From the NCBI GenBank assembly GCA_964448245.1, contig CAYUWF010000077.1, forward strand, positions 1 to 11,037: a DNA stretch of 11,037 nucleotides, in the 5' to 3' direction. The position numbers were made by a program, and so were the translations under genes. Below, in pieces: positions 5,537 to 11,037 of the stretch. The notes under the pieces were generated by a model that did no database searches, was not told the origin of the DNA, and was given only the letters and a program-made list of their open reading frames with translations. Each line of letters opens with the position of its first letter. Within the stretch, counting starts at the first letter, position 1. This DNA is from DATEVL01 sp964448245. Lineage in GTDB: Bacteria; Chloroflexota; Anaerolineae; Anaerolineales; E44-bin32.

Positions 5537-7582
5537 ATGAGTATCGACCAGGATCCTTCGAACAGTCGCTGGAGATCCTTCCAACGATGGGAGTGGCTGG
5601 TGGCCGTGATGTTGCTGGCCGCACTTGCCCTCCTCGCCTACGCGCCCTTCCTCCGGCAGCTGGGCTTCTACCGCGACGACTGGTACGTCCTCTGGGCGGG
5701 TGCCGTTCACGGAACGCAGAGTATCATCGAGCTCTTCTCGATCGACCGGCCGATCGTGGGGCAAGTCTTCGCCCAGACCTATGCCTGGTTCGGCGACCGG
5801 CCTCTCGCCTGGCAGATCTACTCTCTCAGCCTCCGCTGGTTGGGCGCGGTGCTCACCCTGGTTCTGTTGCGCAGCGTGTGGCCCGCTCGCAAGCTGGCCA
5901 CGACGGCGGCCGCCGCCCTGATGCTGCTCTATCCGGGGTTCCTGCAGCAACCCAATGCCATGACCTTTTCGAATCAACTGACCACCTACACGGCGGCCAT
6001 CCTCTCGATCACGTTGACCGTGCAGGCGGCGCGGTCGAGACGCGTGTGGGTCCAAATCGCCCTGACGGCGGCGGCGCTCCTGACGGCCCTGTTCTATCAA
6101 CTGCTCTACGAGTACATGATCGGACTCGAGGTCGGGCGCCTCCTTTTCCTTTGGCTGATGGCCCCGGCCAGACAGCCGACCGCCCGTCGGGTGCGCTGGG
6201 CACTGCTCCGCTGGCTGCCGTACGCCGTCCTCACGCTCCTTCAGCTGCTTTGGCGCTCGTCCGTCTTTCACAGCGAGCGTGGCGCCACCGACTTGGCGGG
6301 AATATCTCAGGCCTATCTCGGCGAGCCGCTCCGGCTTCTCGTGCAACAAGCGATGGAGCTCTTCAAGGACATGGCCGACATCCTGGTGGTCGGGTGGGGT
6401 CTTCCTTACTATCAACGCTCCAGCAGCGCCGAACTTCGGCCGATGGTCATGGCCCTGCTCCTCGCCGCGGTCGGTGTGGCGGCCGGCCTCGGATACGCGT
6501 GGTGGGTGCGCCGGTACCCTTCCTCGGAAGCAATATCGCCCCCGGAAAACCCAGAGGGGGACGGACGACAGATGGCCCTCGCCGGCGGCGTGCTGCTCTT
6601 GCTCGGTCAGGTCCCTTTGGTCTTCGCCTTCCGCGACGTCCGCTGGGGCAACGGCTACGACCGCTACACCCTCCAGGCCACTCTGGCCGCTTCCATGGTT
6701 ACGGTTGGTCTGCTATGGGCCTTCACCCGTCCGGCGCTGCGTCGATGGATTCTGATGGGACTCGTGGCGTTGGCGCTTACCACACACTACCTGAACGGCA
6801 GGCACTGGGCGAACTTCTGGGAAGCCCAGCAACAACTCTGGTGGCAGCTTTCCTGGCGCGCTCCGCAGATGGAGCCGGGCACGGTGCTTCTGGCCGAGCT
6901 CCCGGTCGACGGCTACTTCGAGGACTATGAGGTGTGGGCGCCGGCCAATCTCATCTACTATCCGACGTCCCCCGAGATCCCCATCGCCGCCGAGATCTTC
7001 ACCCAGGCGACGGCCGAGAAGGTGCGCCTGGGAGTCCGCGACCTCCGCGGGATGCGCGAGATCATCGGCTTCCCGCGCGACTACAATCGGGTGCTCGTCG
7101 CCAGCCGTCCCACCGAAGCTTCCTGTGTCCACGTCCTCGACGGGCGCCGTCCCGAGTTCCCGGTCGGGGCCGACGGCCTTGTCCGCAACATCGCTTCGCA
7201 TTCCGATCAGGGTCTGATCGACATCACAGAATTGCCGGCGCGGGAGCTCCCGGCCCTTTTCGGGCCGGAACCCACCCACGGCTGGTGCTTCTACTATCAG
7301 CGCGCCTCCCTGGCGCGCCAGCGCGGGGACTGGGACGAGGTCCTCCGCCTCGGCCAGGCCGTCGAAGAGAAGCGCTATCGCCCTTTTGACCGCTCGGAGT
7401 GGATGCCCTTCCTGGAGGGGTACGTGGCCGCCGGCCAGCTCGATCTAGCGGCCGAACTCGCCTCACGCATCGGCTATGTGGGGGCGATCCGCCACGGGAT
7501 TTGTGATGAGGTCGCCGATGTCCCATCGCCAGGGATGTCTCCCGAAGAGCACGCCGACCTGATCCGCCTGCTGTGCCAATGA
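5537..7582 (+). CDS. Polytopic membrane protein, GT-C glycosyltransferase-like (family not identified)
   Basis: 681 residues from ATG 5537-5539 (MSIDQDPSNSRWRSF). The frame is open further upstream, but that part is not membrane-protein-like. Helix 1 spans roughly residues 20-36. The first periplasmic loop carries FYRDDWY (Asp47-Asp48), as in GT-C glycosyltransferases that use lipid-linked sugars with an acidic pair in this loop. Further hydrophobic segments lie near 100-112, 121-134, 150-163, 172-190, 200-209 and 222-238. More follow to about residue 430, ending near FTRPALRRWILMGLVALALT. The last 230 or so residues are soluble and contain LIYYPTSPEIPIAAEIFTQA. A TPR-like end has RASLARQRGDWDEVLRLGQA and YVAAGQLDLAAELASRIG. 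It may act in surface glycan or glycolipid assembly; that is inference. No Shine-Dalgarno is obvious. It is divergent from the second MFS gene and followed by mmsA debris. Confidence 0.75.
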   Translation: MSIDQDPSNSRWRSFQRWEWLVAVMLLAALALLAYAPFLRQLGFYRDDWYVLWAGAVHGTQSIIELFSIDRPIVGQVFAQTYAWFGDRPLAWQIYSLSLRWLGAVLTLVLLRSVWPARKLATTAAAALMLLYPGFLQQPNAMTFSNQLTTYTAAILSITLTVQAARSRRVWVQIALTAAALLTALFYQLLYEYMIGLEVGRLLFLWLMAPARQPTARRVRWALLRWLPYAVLTLLQLLWRSSVFHSERGATDLAGISQAYLGEPLRLLVQQAMELFKDMADILVVGWGLPYYQRSSSAELRPMVMALLLAAVGVAAGLGYAWWVRRYPSSEAISPPENPEGDGRQMALAGGVLLLLGQVPLVFAFRDVRWGNGYDRYTLQATLAASMVTVGLLWAFTRPALRRWILMGLVALALTTHYLNGRHWANFWEAQQQLWWQLSWRAPQMEPGTVLLAELPVDGYFEDYEVWAPANLIYYPTSPEIPIAAEIFTQATAEKVRLGVRDLRGMREIIGFPRDYNRVLVASRPTEASCVHVLDGRRPEFPVGADGLVRNIASHSDQGLIDITELPARELPALFGPEPTHGWCFYYQRASLARQRGDWDEVLRLGQAVEEKRYRPFDRSEWMPFLEGYVAAGQLDLAAELASRIGYVGAIRHGICDEVADVPSPGMSPEEHADLIRLLCQ

Positions 7583-7658
7583 ACTCTCGGCACGGGGCAG
7601 GACGGTGGGCCAGCCCTTGGCTGGGGACTTGCCCAAAGAAGCCCTACGGGATCCATCG

Positions 7659-8246
7659 ATGAGCACAGCGGGACGAATCCCGTACCTCATCGCCGGTCGC
7701 CAGCGTTGAAAGCGGTCGAGGTGCGCAACCCGGCCACGGATGAAGTGCTGGCGCACGTGCCGCTCTCGGGAGCGGCCGAGGTCGAGGCGGCCGCGGCGGC
7801 CGTCGGGGCCGCGTTCGCCGAATGGCGCCGCGTCCCCCCGACCGCGCGTGGTCAACCGCTGTTGCGCCTCAAAGATCTGCTCGAAGCGCGCCTCGAGGAG
7901 TTGGCGGCGTCGATCCCGCAGGAAAACGGCAAGACCCTGGCCGAGGCGCGCTGCAGCGCGCCGTCGAGCAGGCGATCGAGCTGTTCAAACCGTGGCCGAT
8001 ACGGCAACATGGCCTGCCTGTTCACGCGCATCGGCGAGGCGGCGCGGGTTTTCCGCCATCGGGTCGAAGCGGGGAACATCGGCATCAACCTGGGCGTGAC
8101 GGCGCCGATGGCCTTCTTCCCCTTCAGCGGCTGGAGGCCCCTTCTTCGGCACACTTCACGGCCAGGGCCGTCACGCCGTGGAGTTCTTCTCCCAGACCAA
8201 GGTGGTCATCCAGCGCTGGCCGAAGCGTTGGTCGCGCGTCTTCTAG
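7659..8246 (+). pseudogene. mmsA: Remnant of methylmalonate-semialdehyde dehydrogenase (CoA-acylating)
   Basis: Intact MmsA/IolA proteins (about 490 residues) oxidise malonate or methylmalonate semialdehyde to acetyl- or propionyl-CoA. Here only the two ends remain. The N-terminus MSTAGRIPYLIAGRQR begins at ATG 7659 and shifts frame near 7703. VRNPATDEVLAHVPLSGAAE through ENGKTLAEAR runs to about 7950. The whole middle, with the catalytic Cys and most of the NAD site, is missing. A short VEQAIELF in another frame is followed by YGNMACLFTR (from 8000) and HRVEAGNIGINLGVTAPMAF. A last shift at 8134-8143 leads to GQGRHAVEFFSQTKVVIQRW and TAG 8244-8246. At least four lesions plus a deletion of roughly 300 codons make this a true pseudogene, unlike the single frame break of the GNAT gene. 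Confidence 0.85.
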
Positions 8247-8332
8247 CGGCAGTCCGGCGCTCGATTCGGGGTTAGTCCCCGCCCTCATCGCTGACGGGCG
8301 TAAGACTCCCGCTTGCGCAAAGTGCGCGCCCT

Positions 8333-8490
8333 CCTCGGCCGCGGACACTTCGGCTACGGCCACGGGAGTAACGCCGGAGCCCAAGATGGAGGGTGGCCTC
8401 CGCTCACACCGTCCCGGTGTCCTTCCGGGAGGGCGGCCATTGCGAGGGGAGTGCGCGCCCCTCGCTCCGCTCGGGGTGCTGCGCGAGGGC
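8333..8490. repeat. Dispersed GC-rich intergenic repeat, copy 1
   Basis: 8333-8406 matches 10855-10928 with 5 mismatches in 74 bp, same orientation (core TTCGGCTACGGCCAC, then AGCCCAAGATGGAG). Copy 1 then carries 24 extra bases (8407-8430) that form a hairpin (TCCCGG 8412-8417 with CCGGGA 8425-8430), after which GGGCGGCCATTGCG (8431-8444) matches copy 2 again. A hairpin CCCTCGC/GCGAGGG (8459-8465 with 8483-8489) follows, and copy 2 has a matching one. Around it, 8247-8570 contains no convincing gene; short frames here encode only Arg/Pro-rich low-complexity peptides. It sits between two mmsA remnants. Confidence 0.8.
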
Positions 8491-8540
8491 CAGCTATCGC
8501 GCAGCCTCCCGAAGCGAAGCGGAGGGATTGGCCCCCTGCC

Positions 8541-8561
8541 GTCCCCCCTTTGGAGGGGGAC
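8541..8561. repeat. Short inverted repeat at the end of the repeat region
   Basis: GTCCCCC (8541-8547) pairs with GGGGGAC (8555-8561) across a 7-nt loop. There is no T-tract on either side, so a terminator role is doubtful. It marks the junction with the second mmsA tail at 8571 and may be a boundary of the mobile or repeated block. Confidence 0.5.
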
Positions 8562-8570
8562 GATAAGGGC

Positions 8571-8618
8571 GTTGAGACCTTCGAGCGATGGCCGAAGGGT
8601 TGGTCGCGCCCGTTCTAG
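8571..8618 (+). pseudogene. mmsA: Second mmsA C-terminal fragment
   Basis: The frame reads VETFERWPKGWSRPF followed by TAG 8616-8618. This is the C-terminal signature of methylmalonate-semialdehyde dehydrogenases and matches VVIQRWPKRWSRVF, the end of the first remnant (TAG 8244-8246), with the shared DNA GGTTGGTCGCGC. Only about 15 codons remain; the sequence before them belongs to the GC-rich repeat block. Either a tandem mmsA copy was almost fully deleted, or a segment was duplicated when the repeat arrived. Confidence 0.6.
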
Positions 8619-8695
8619 CCCGGCGCCATCTCACTGCCCAGCCTGGCACGGGAGGCCTCCACATTCGGCGAGGCGCGCCCGACCGGCGACGCCGC

Positions 8696-8730
8696 ACAAA
8701 AGAAGAAGCCCCCGGAGTTCCGGGGGCTTC
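8696..8730 (-). terminator. Intrinsic terminator of csp2
   Basis: On the minus strand GAAGCCCCCGG pairs with CCGGGGGCTTC (plus positions 8705-8715 and 8720-8730, 4-nt loop), followed by TTCTTCTTTTGT. It begins 21 nt after the csp2 stop. Stem and tail are nearly the same as in the csp1 terminator. Confidence 0.92.
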
Positions 8731-8751
8731 TGGTTCTGGTCGCCGTGGGTC

Positions 8752-8961
8752 TTACAGGACCACGACGCTGGCGGCCGCGGGGCCCTTGGCCCCCTGGGTG
8801 ATCGAAAATTCCACCCGCTGGCCTTCTTCCAGGTTCTTGTAGCCCGTGCCTTCAATGGCGGAGTGATGGACAAAAACGTCGTCACCGCCCTCGCGGGAGA
8901 TGAAGCCGTAGCCCTTCCCGCCATTGAACCACTTGACCGTACCTTGAATTCGATCGGACAT
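8752..8961 (-). CDS. csp: Cold-shock domain protein (CspA family), copy 2
   Basis: 69 residues starting MSDRIQGTVKWFN, with RNP1 KGYGFI (16-21) and RNP2 VFVHH (29-33); the last aromatic of the copy 1 motif (Tyr33) is His here. Of 69 residues, 52 match copy 1. The C-terminus is more Ala/Val-rich (GPAAASVVVL). Start ATG 8959-8961 is fixed by AGGAGG (8969-8974) at 7 nt and by homology; the longer frame to 9027 would translate the leader. Role: single-stranded RNA/DNA chaperone in the cytoplasm. It is a monocistronic unit with its own promoter, leader and terminator, divergent from the rhlE-type helicase gene. This is a common functional pairing, since both unwind structured RNA. Confidence 0.95.
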   Translation of the reverse strand: MSDRIQGTVKWFNGGKGYGFISREGGDDVFVHHSAIEGTGYKNLEEGQRVEFSITQGAKGPAAASVVVL

Positions 8962-9112
8962 GTCGTTGCCTCCTTGGGCAAGAGAGTGGTAGTTGCTTGT
9001 TCCCCTGGAGGTCGACTTTTCCGGCATTCCGGATTAAAGCAGACGGCCCGAGCCGCATTGGCTCAGGCCGAAGTCCTTCGAACTCCCGTCAGAACTGCAA
9101 TGCTACCTTGCC
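8962..9112 (-). promoter_or_regulatory. Conserved structured 5' leader of csp2 (candidate cis-regulatory RNA)
   Basis: The leader is about 150 nt and aligns end to end with the csp1 leader. Identical blocks on the minus strand are GGCAAGGTAGCAT (9112-9100), TCGAAGGAC (9081-9073), GCTCGGGCCG (9053-9044), CGACCTCC (9014-9007) and GAACAAGCA (9002-8994). Hairpin 1 pairs GGCCTGAGCC (9069-9060) with GGCTCGGGCC (9054-9045), loop AATGC. Its apical pair is C-G where csp1 has U-A, and one inner pair is A-U where csp1 has G-U. Hairpin 2 is TCCGG-AATG-CCGGA (9033-9020). Hairpin 3 pairs TTGCC (8981-8977) with GGCAA (8970-8966) around the Shine-Dalgarno. The 5' end GGCAAGG (9112-9106) could pair with TCTTGCC (8983-8977) for 7 bp, longer than hairpin 3. 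Confidence 0.68.
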
Positions 9113-9116
9113 ATTC

Positions 9117-9145
9117 ATACTACCAGTTTTCGCCAGATCTGTCCA
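9117..9145 (-). promoter_or_regulatory. csp2 promoter (sigma-70 type, extended -10)
   Basis: On the minus strand TGGACA (9140-9145; 5 of 6 against TTGACA), a 17-nt spacer and TAGTAT (9117-9122), preceded by TGG as an extended -10. Its spacing to the conserved leader block matches csp1 within one base, which supports the start site near 9108-9112. Confidence 0.65.
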
Positions 9146-9195
9146 GGGCGCCAAGGGGCCCAGGCTCGGCGCCACCCAGGGAGGATTCACGTCTC

Positions 9196-9223
9196 CCGAC
9201 AGGCCAGAGAAGTGTGGTATACT
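9196..9223 (+). promoter_or_regulatory. rhlE promoter (extended -10)
   Basis: TGGTATACT gives an extended -10 (TATACT 9218-9223, 5 of 6, with TG at 9215-9216). CCGACA (9196-9201) is a weak -35 at 16 nt. The TGGTA start of the extended -10 is shared with both csp promoters. The predicted leader is about 95 nt. Confidence 0.6.
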
Positions 9224-9253
9224 GGCGGCCAGCGAAACAGGATCGGCCCCACC

Positions 9254-9286
9254 ACCGCTCCAGTATCCGGAGCGGTATTTTCTTGT
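9254..9286 (+). terminator. Terminator-like hairpin in the rhlE leader (candidate attenuator)
   Basis: ACCGCTCC (9254-9261) pairs perfectly with GGAGCGGT (9269-9276) across a 7-nt loop and is followed by ATTTTCTTGT (9277-9286). It lies between the promoter -10 (9218-9223) and the ATG at 9324, in the sense orientation. A hairpin with a U-rich tail in a leader suggests premature termination that could be relieved, for example by the RNA chaperone encoded next door. No competing anti-terminator helix was identified, so it may be a simple mRNA-protecting hairpin. Confidence 0.5.
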
Positions 9287-9323
9287 GGGCGGTCCATACG
9301 AAAAGGATAGGAAAACAAGAAGA

Positions 9324-10589
9324 ATGAGTTTTGAGCAGTTCAAGATAGATGAGTCGCTGAAGCGCGCCGTGCACCGGCTGGGCTACGAGGCCCCGACACC
9401 GATCCAGGCGCAGGCCATTCCACCGGCGTTAGAAGGACAGGATGTTTTGGGCATTGCCCGCACCGGAACCGGCAAGACGGCCGCGTTTATCCTGCCTTCG
9501 CTTCAACGCCTGATGGCAGGTGCCGAGCCCGGCCAGGCCGGGGTGGCCCGGGGGCGCACGCCCGAGCGCAAACGAAGCCTGCGCATGGTCGTGCTGGCCC
9601 CCACCCGCGAGCTGGCGATGCAGATCACCGAAGACACCCGCCAACTGGCGCAGTACACCGACGTGCGCGTCTGCGCCGTCTACGGCGGTGCCCCACTGGG
9701 CCGCCAGTCCGAGCAACTCCGTAAGGGTGTCGATATGGTCGTCGCCACGCCCGGCCGGCTGATGGATCACATGGACCGCGGCAACGTGCGCTTCGACGCC
9801 TTGCAGATCCTGGTGCTGGACGAAGCCGACCGCATGCTCGACATGGGCTTCCTGCCCGACATCGAGACCATCGTGCGGCGCATGCCCGCCGAGCGTCAGA
9901 CGATGCTCTTCTCGGCGACGATGCCCGCCCCGATTCTGTCCTTGACGATGCGCTTCATGCGCAAGCCGGTGCGGGTCGAGATCGACAACGCCCGCCCGCC
10001 GGAGGCTCTGCACCAACAGCTCTACCCGGTGCCGAAGCACCTCAAGGTGCAACTCCTCGTGGCGCTCCTGCGCGAGGCGGCGGTGGAGAGCACGCTGGTC
10101 TTCACTCGCACCAAGCAGGACGCCGACGTCGTGGCGCGTAAGCTGCGCGAAGCCGGCCTATCGGTGGCGGTGATGCACGGCGACTTCCGCCAGAAGGAGC
10201 GCGAGCAGGCGCTGGAAGGCTTCCGCTCCGGCAAGTTCAGCATTCTGGTGGCGACCAACATCGCCGCCCGTGGGCTCGATATCGAGGGTATATCGCACGT
10301 CATTAACTACGACGTGCCGGAGGAGGCGGAGGACTACGTCCACCGCATCGGACGCACGGCGCGGGTGCAGGCCGAGGGCGTGGCCTGGACGCTGGTGACG
10401 CCAGAGGACGAGGGCGACATCGCCGCCATCGAGTACCTGCTGGGTGAGAAGATCGAGCGCCTGCGTCTGCCGGGCTTCGACTACGACGTCCCGATGCCGG
10501 ACTGGGCCAAGCCTTCGGCCCGCTCGATCCAGCGCGCCGCCGTGAGCGGACAGGGAACGATCGCCCGCTGGAAGGCATTGACGCGTTGA
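9324..10589 (+). CDS. rhlE: DEAD-box ATP-dependent RNA helicase, RhlE-type
   Basis: 421 residues from ATG 9324-9326 (MSFEQFKIDESLKRAV). The complete helicase core is present: Q motif with TPIQAQAI (25-32), motif I ARTGTGKT (45-52), Ia PTRELA (93-98), Ib TPGR (142-145), II DEAD (166-169), III SAT (197-199), IV TLVFTRTK (257-264), V ARGLD (315-319) and VI HRIGRTAR (340-347). The tail after the core is short (about 70 residues) with no RNA-binding domain, which fits RhlE rather than DeaD/CsdA. It unwinds short RNA duplexes in ribosome assembly or mRNA decay and is often cold-induced. The Shine-Dalgarno is weak (AGG 12 nt upstream, or AAGAAG directly before the ATG). The frame extends upstream to 8997, but that part crosses the promoter and the opposite csp2 leader. 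Divergent from csp2. Confidence 0.95.
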   Translation: MSFEQFKIDESLKRAVHRLGYEAPTPIQAQAIPPALEGQDVLGIARTGTGKTAAFILPSLQRLMAGAEPGQAGVARGRTPERKRSLRMVVLAPTRELAMQITEDTRQLAQYTDVRVCAVYGGAPLGRQSEQLRKGVDMVVATPGRLMDHMDRGNVRFDALQILVLDEADRMLDMGFLPDIETIVRRMPAERQTMLFSATMPAPILSLTMRFMRKPVRVEIDNARPPEALHQQLYPVPKHLKVQLLVALLREAAVESTLVFTRTKQDADVVARKLREAGLSVAVMHGDFRQKEREQALEGFRSGKFSILVATNIAARGLDIEGISHVINYDVPEEAEDYVHRIGRTARVQAEGVAWTLVTPEDEGDIAAIEYLLGEKIERLRLPGFDYDVPMPDWAKPSARSIQRAAVSGQGTIARWKALTR

Positions 10590-10591
10590 GG

Positions 10592-10612
10592 GCGGGCGAC
10601 TGAGCCCGCTTA
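10592..10612 (+). terminator. Weak terminator-like hairpin after rhlE
   Basis: GCGGGC (10592-10597) pairs with GCCCGC (10604-10609) across GACTGA, followed only by TTA. It begins two bases after the rhlE stop. The lack of a T-tract makes intrinsic termination uncertain. Confidence 0.35.
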
Positions 10613-10854
10613 CCGAACTCCCTTCGTAGGCAAAACTAGCCACTTCCCGAGCGGAGCGTCCCGCCGAAGGTCCCCGGAGCGGAGCGAAGGGGGTAGCTCT
10701 TGCGGAGGGACGCGGTGACGACGGGAACAGACTCCGGGTAACGGAGCTCTCCGGGCGCGCAGACAAACCCCAGCCGCGTTCTCGCCCCAGCGGCACAAGA
10801 CTTCTTGCAGCATCGTCAAACGCAAGACTACTTCTACCGCAACACGACAACCCA
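10613..10854. other. Non-coding stretch after rhlE with short GC-rich motifs
   Basis: No reading frame here resembles a protein. It contains repeated GAGCGGAGCG-like words (GAGCGGAGCG near 10650 and again near 10678 followed by AAGGGGG), which echo GAAGCGAAGCGGAGG at 8511-8525. It appears to be the same kind of degenerate intergenic repeat tissue as 8450-8560. Confidence 0.5.
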
Positions 10855-10979
10855 CCTCGGCGGCGGACCCTTCGGCTACGGCCACAGGAGTAACGCCGCA
10901 GCCCAAGATGGAGCGTGGCCTCCGCTCAGGGCGGCCATTGCGGTCCCTCGGCTACGCCTCGGGATGCTTCGCGAGGGAC
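10855..10979. repeat. Dispersed GC-rich intergenic repeat, copy 2
   Basis: 10855-10928 matches 8333-8406 with 5 mismatches in 74 bp, and 10929-10942 matches 8431-8444 exactly; the 24-bp hairpin insert of copy 1 is absent. A long hairpin follows: GTCCCTCG (10943-10950) with CGAGGGAC (10972-10979). No protein-coding potential is seen. The remaining bases to 11037 show nothing recognisable. Confidence 0.8.
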
Positions 10980-11037
10980 TATAGGGGGTGAGAGAGAAGA
11001 GGACCGTTTGAGACCGCGTTGTGCCCCGGCCTGGAGG

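Noticed and set aside
8124..8384. Minus-strand frames at 8124-8384 and 10610-10906 both encode GVTPVAVAE followed by SAAE, as if a small protein family
   Set aside because: The shared peptide is just the translation of the dispersed DNA repeat. The rest of the two frames does not align, neither has a Shine-Dalgarno, and copy 1 runs antisense over the mmsA remnant.
8247..8570. CRISPR-like repeats in the GC-rich intergenic block
   Set aside because: The motifs are not evenly spaced, do not recur with constant length, and there are no spacers or cas genes.
8962..9027. Longer csp2 starting at 9027
   Set aside because: Homology to csp1 starts exactly at MSDRI, AGGAGG lies 7 nt before 8961, and the extra codons overlap the conserved RNA leader.
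8997..9323. N-terminal extension of the helicase frame back to 8997
   Set aside because: It would cross the rhlE promoter, the leader hairpin and the opposite csp2 leader. The protein sequence is low-complexity, while the helicase Q-motif region starts properly at 9324.

Overview
The window is a GC-rich bacterial scaffold with a 100-N gap at 1539-1638. It looks like a metagenome or draft assembly. Gene content (single-domain cold-shock proteins, an RhlE-type helicase, DHA1-like MFS pumps, a beta-propeller-like lipoprotein, a large polytopic membrane protein) and style would fit a Chloroflexota-type genome. That placement is a loose inference; no rRNA, tRNA or other marker is present.

Layout. 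2-584 (+): 3' part of a GNAT acetyltransferase broken by one frameshift. 581-1034 (+): complete cold-shock transcription unit (promoter, ~155-nt leader, csp, intrinsic terminator). 1078-2388 (-): lipoprotein gene interrupted by two frame breaks and the gap; the gap is flanked by a perfect 55-bp duplication that is best read as an unmerged contig overlap. 2585-3814 (+) and 3995-5242 (-): two convergent, distantly related MFS transporters. 5537-7582 (+): large membrane protein resembling GT-C glycosyltransferases, divergent from the second MFS gene. 7659-8246 and 8571-8618: decayed remnants of methylmalonate-semialdehyde dehydrogenase (mmsA), separated by a GC-rich intergenic repeat. 8696-9145 (-): a second complete csp unit, divergent from an rhlE-type DEAD-box helicase at 9324-10589 (+) that has its own promoter and a terminator-like hairpin in its leader. 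10590-11037: non-coding, with a second copy of the dispersed repeat.

Main result. The two csp genes, 8 kb apart and on opposite strands, share more than protein sequence. Their promoters (extended -10, 17-nt spacer), 151-158-nt 5' leaders and terminators also match. The leaders share five identical blocks, a 10-bp hairpin with one fully compensatory pair change (U-A to C-G), and a hairpin that buries part of the Shine-Dalgarno sequence. The 5'-terminal GGCAAG could pair with the anti-Shine-Dalgarno strand and open that hairpin. This is a candidate csp-associated cis-regulatory RNA, comparable in size and position to the 5' leader of E. coli cspA but without obvious sequence similarity to it. 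With the rhlE leader hairpin beside csp2, the window reads as an RNA-remodelling (cold-shock) locus controlled at the RNA level.
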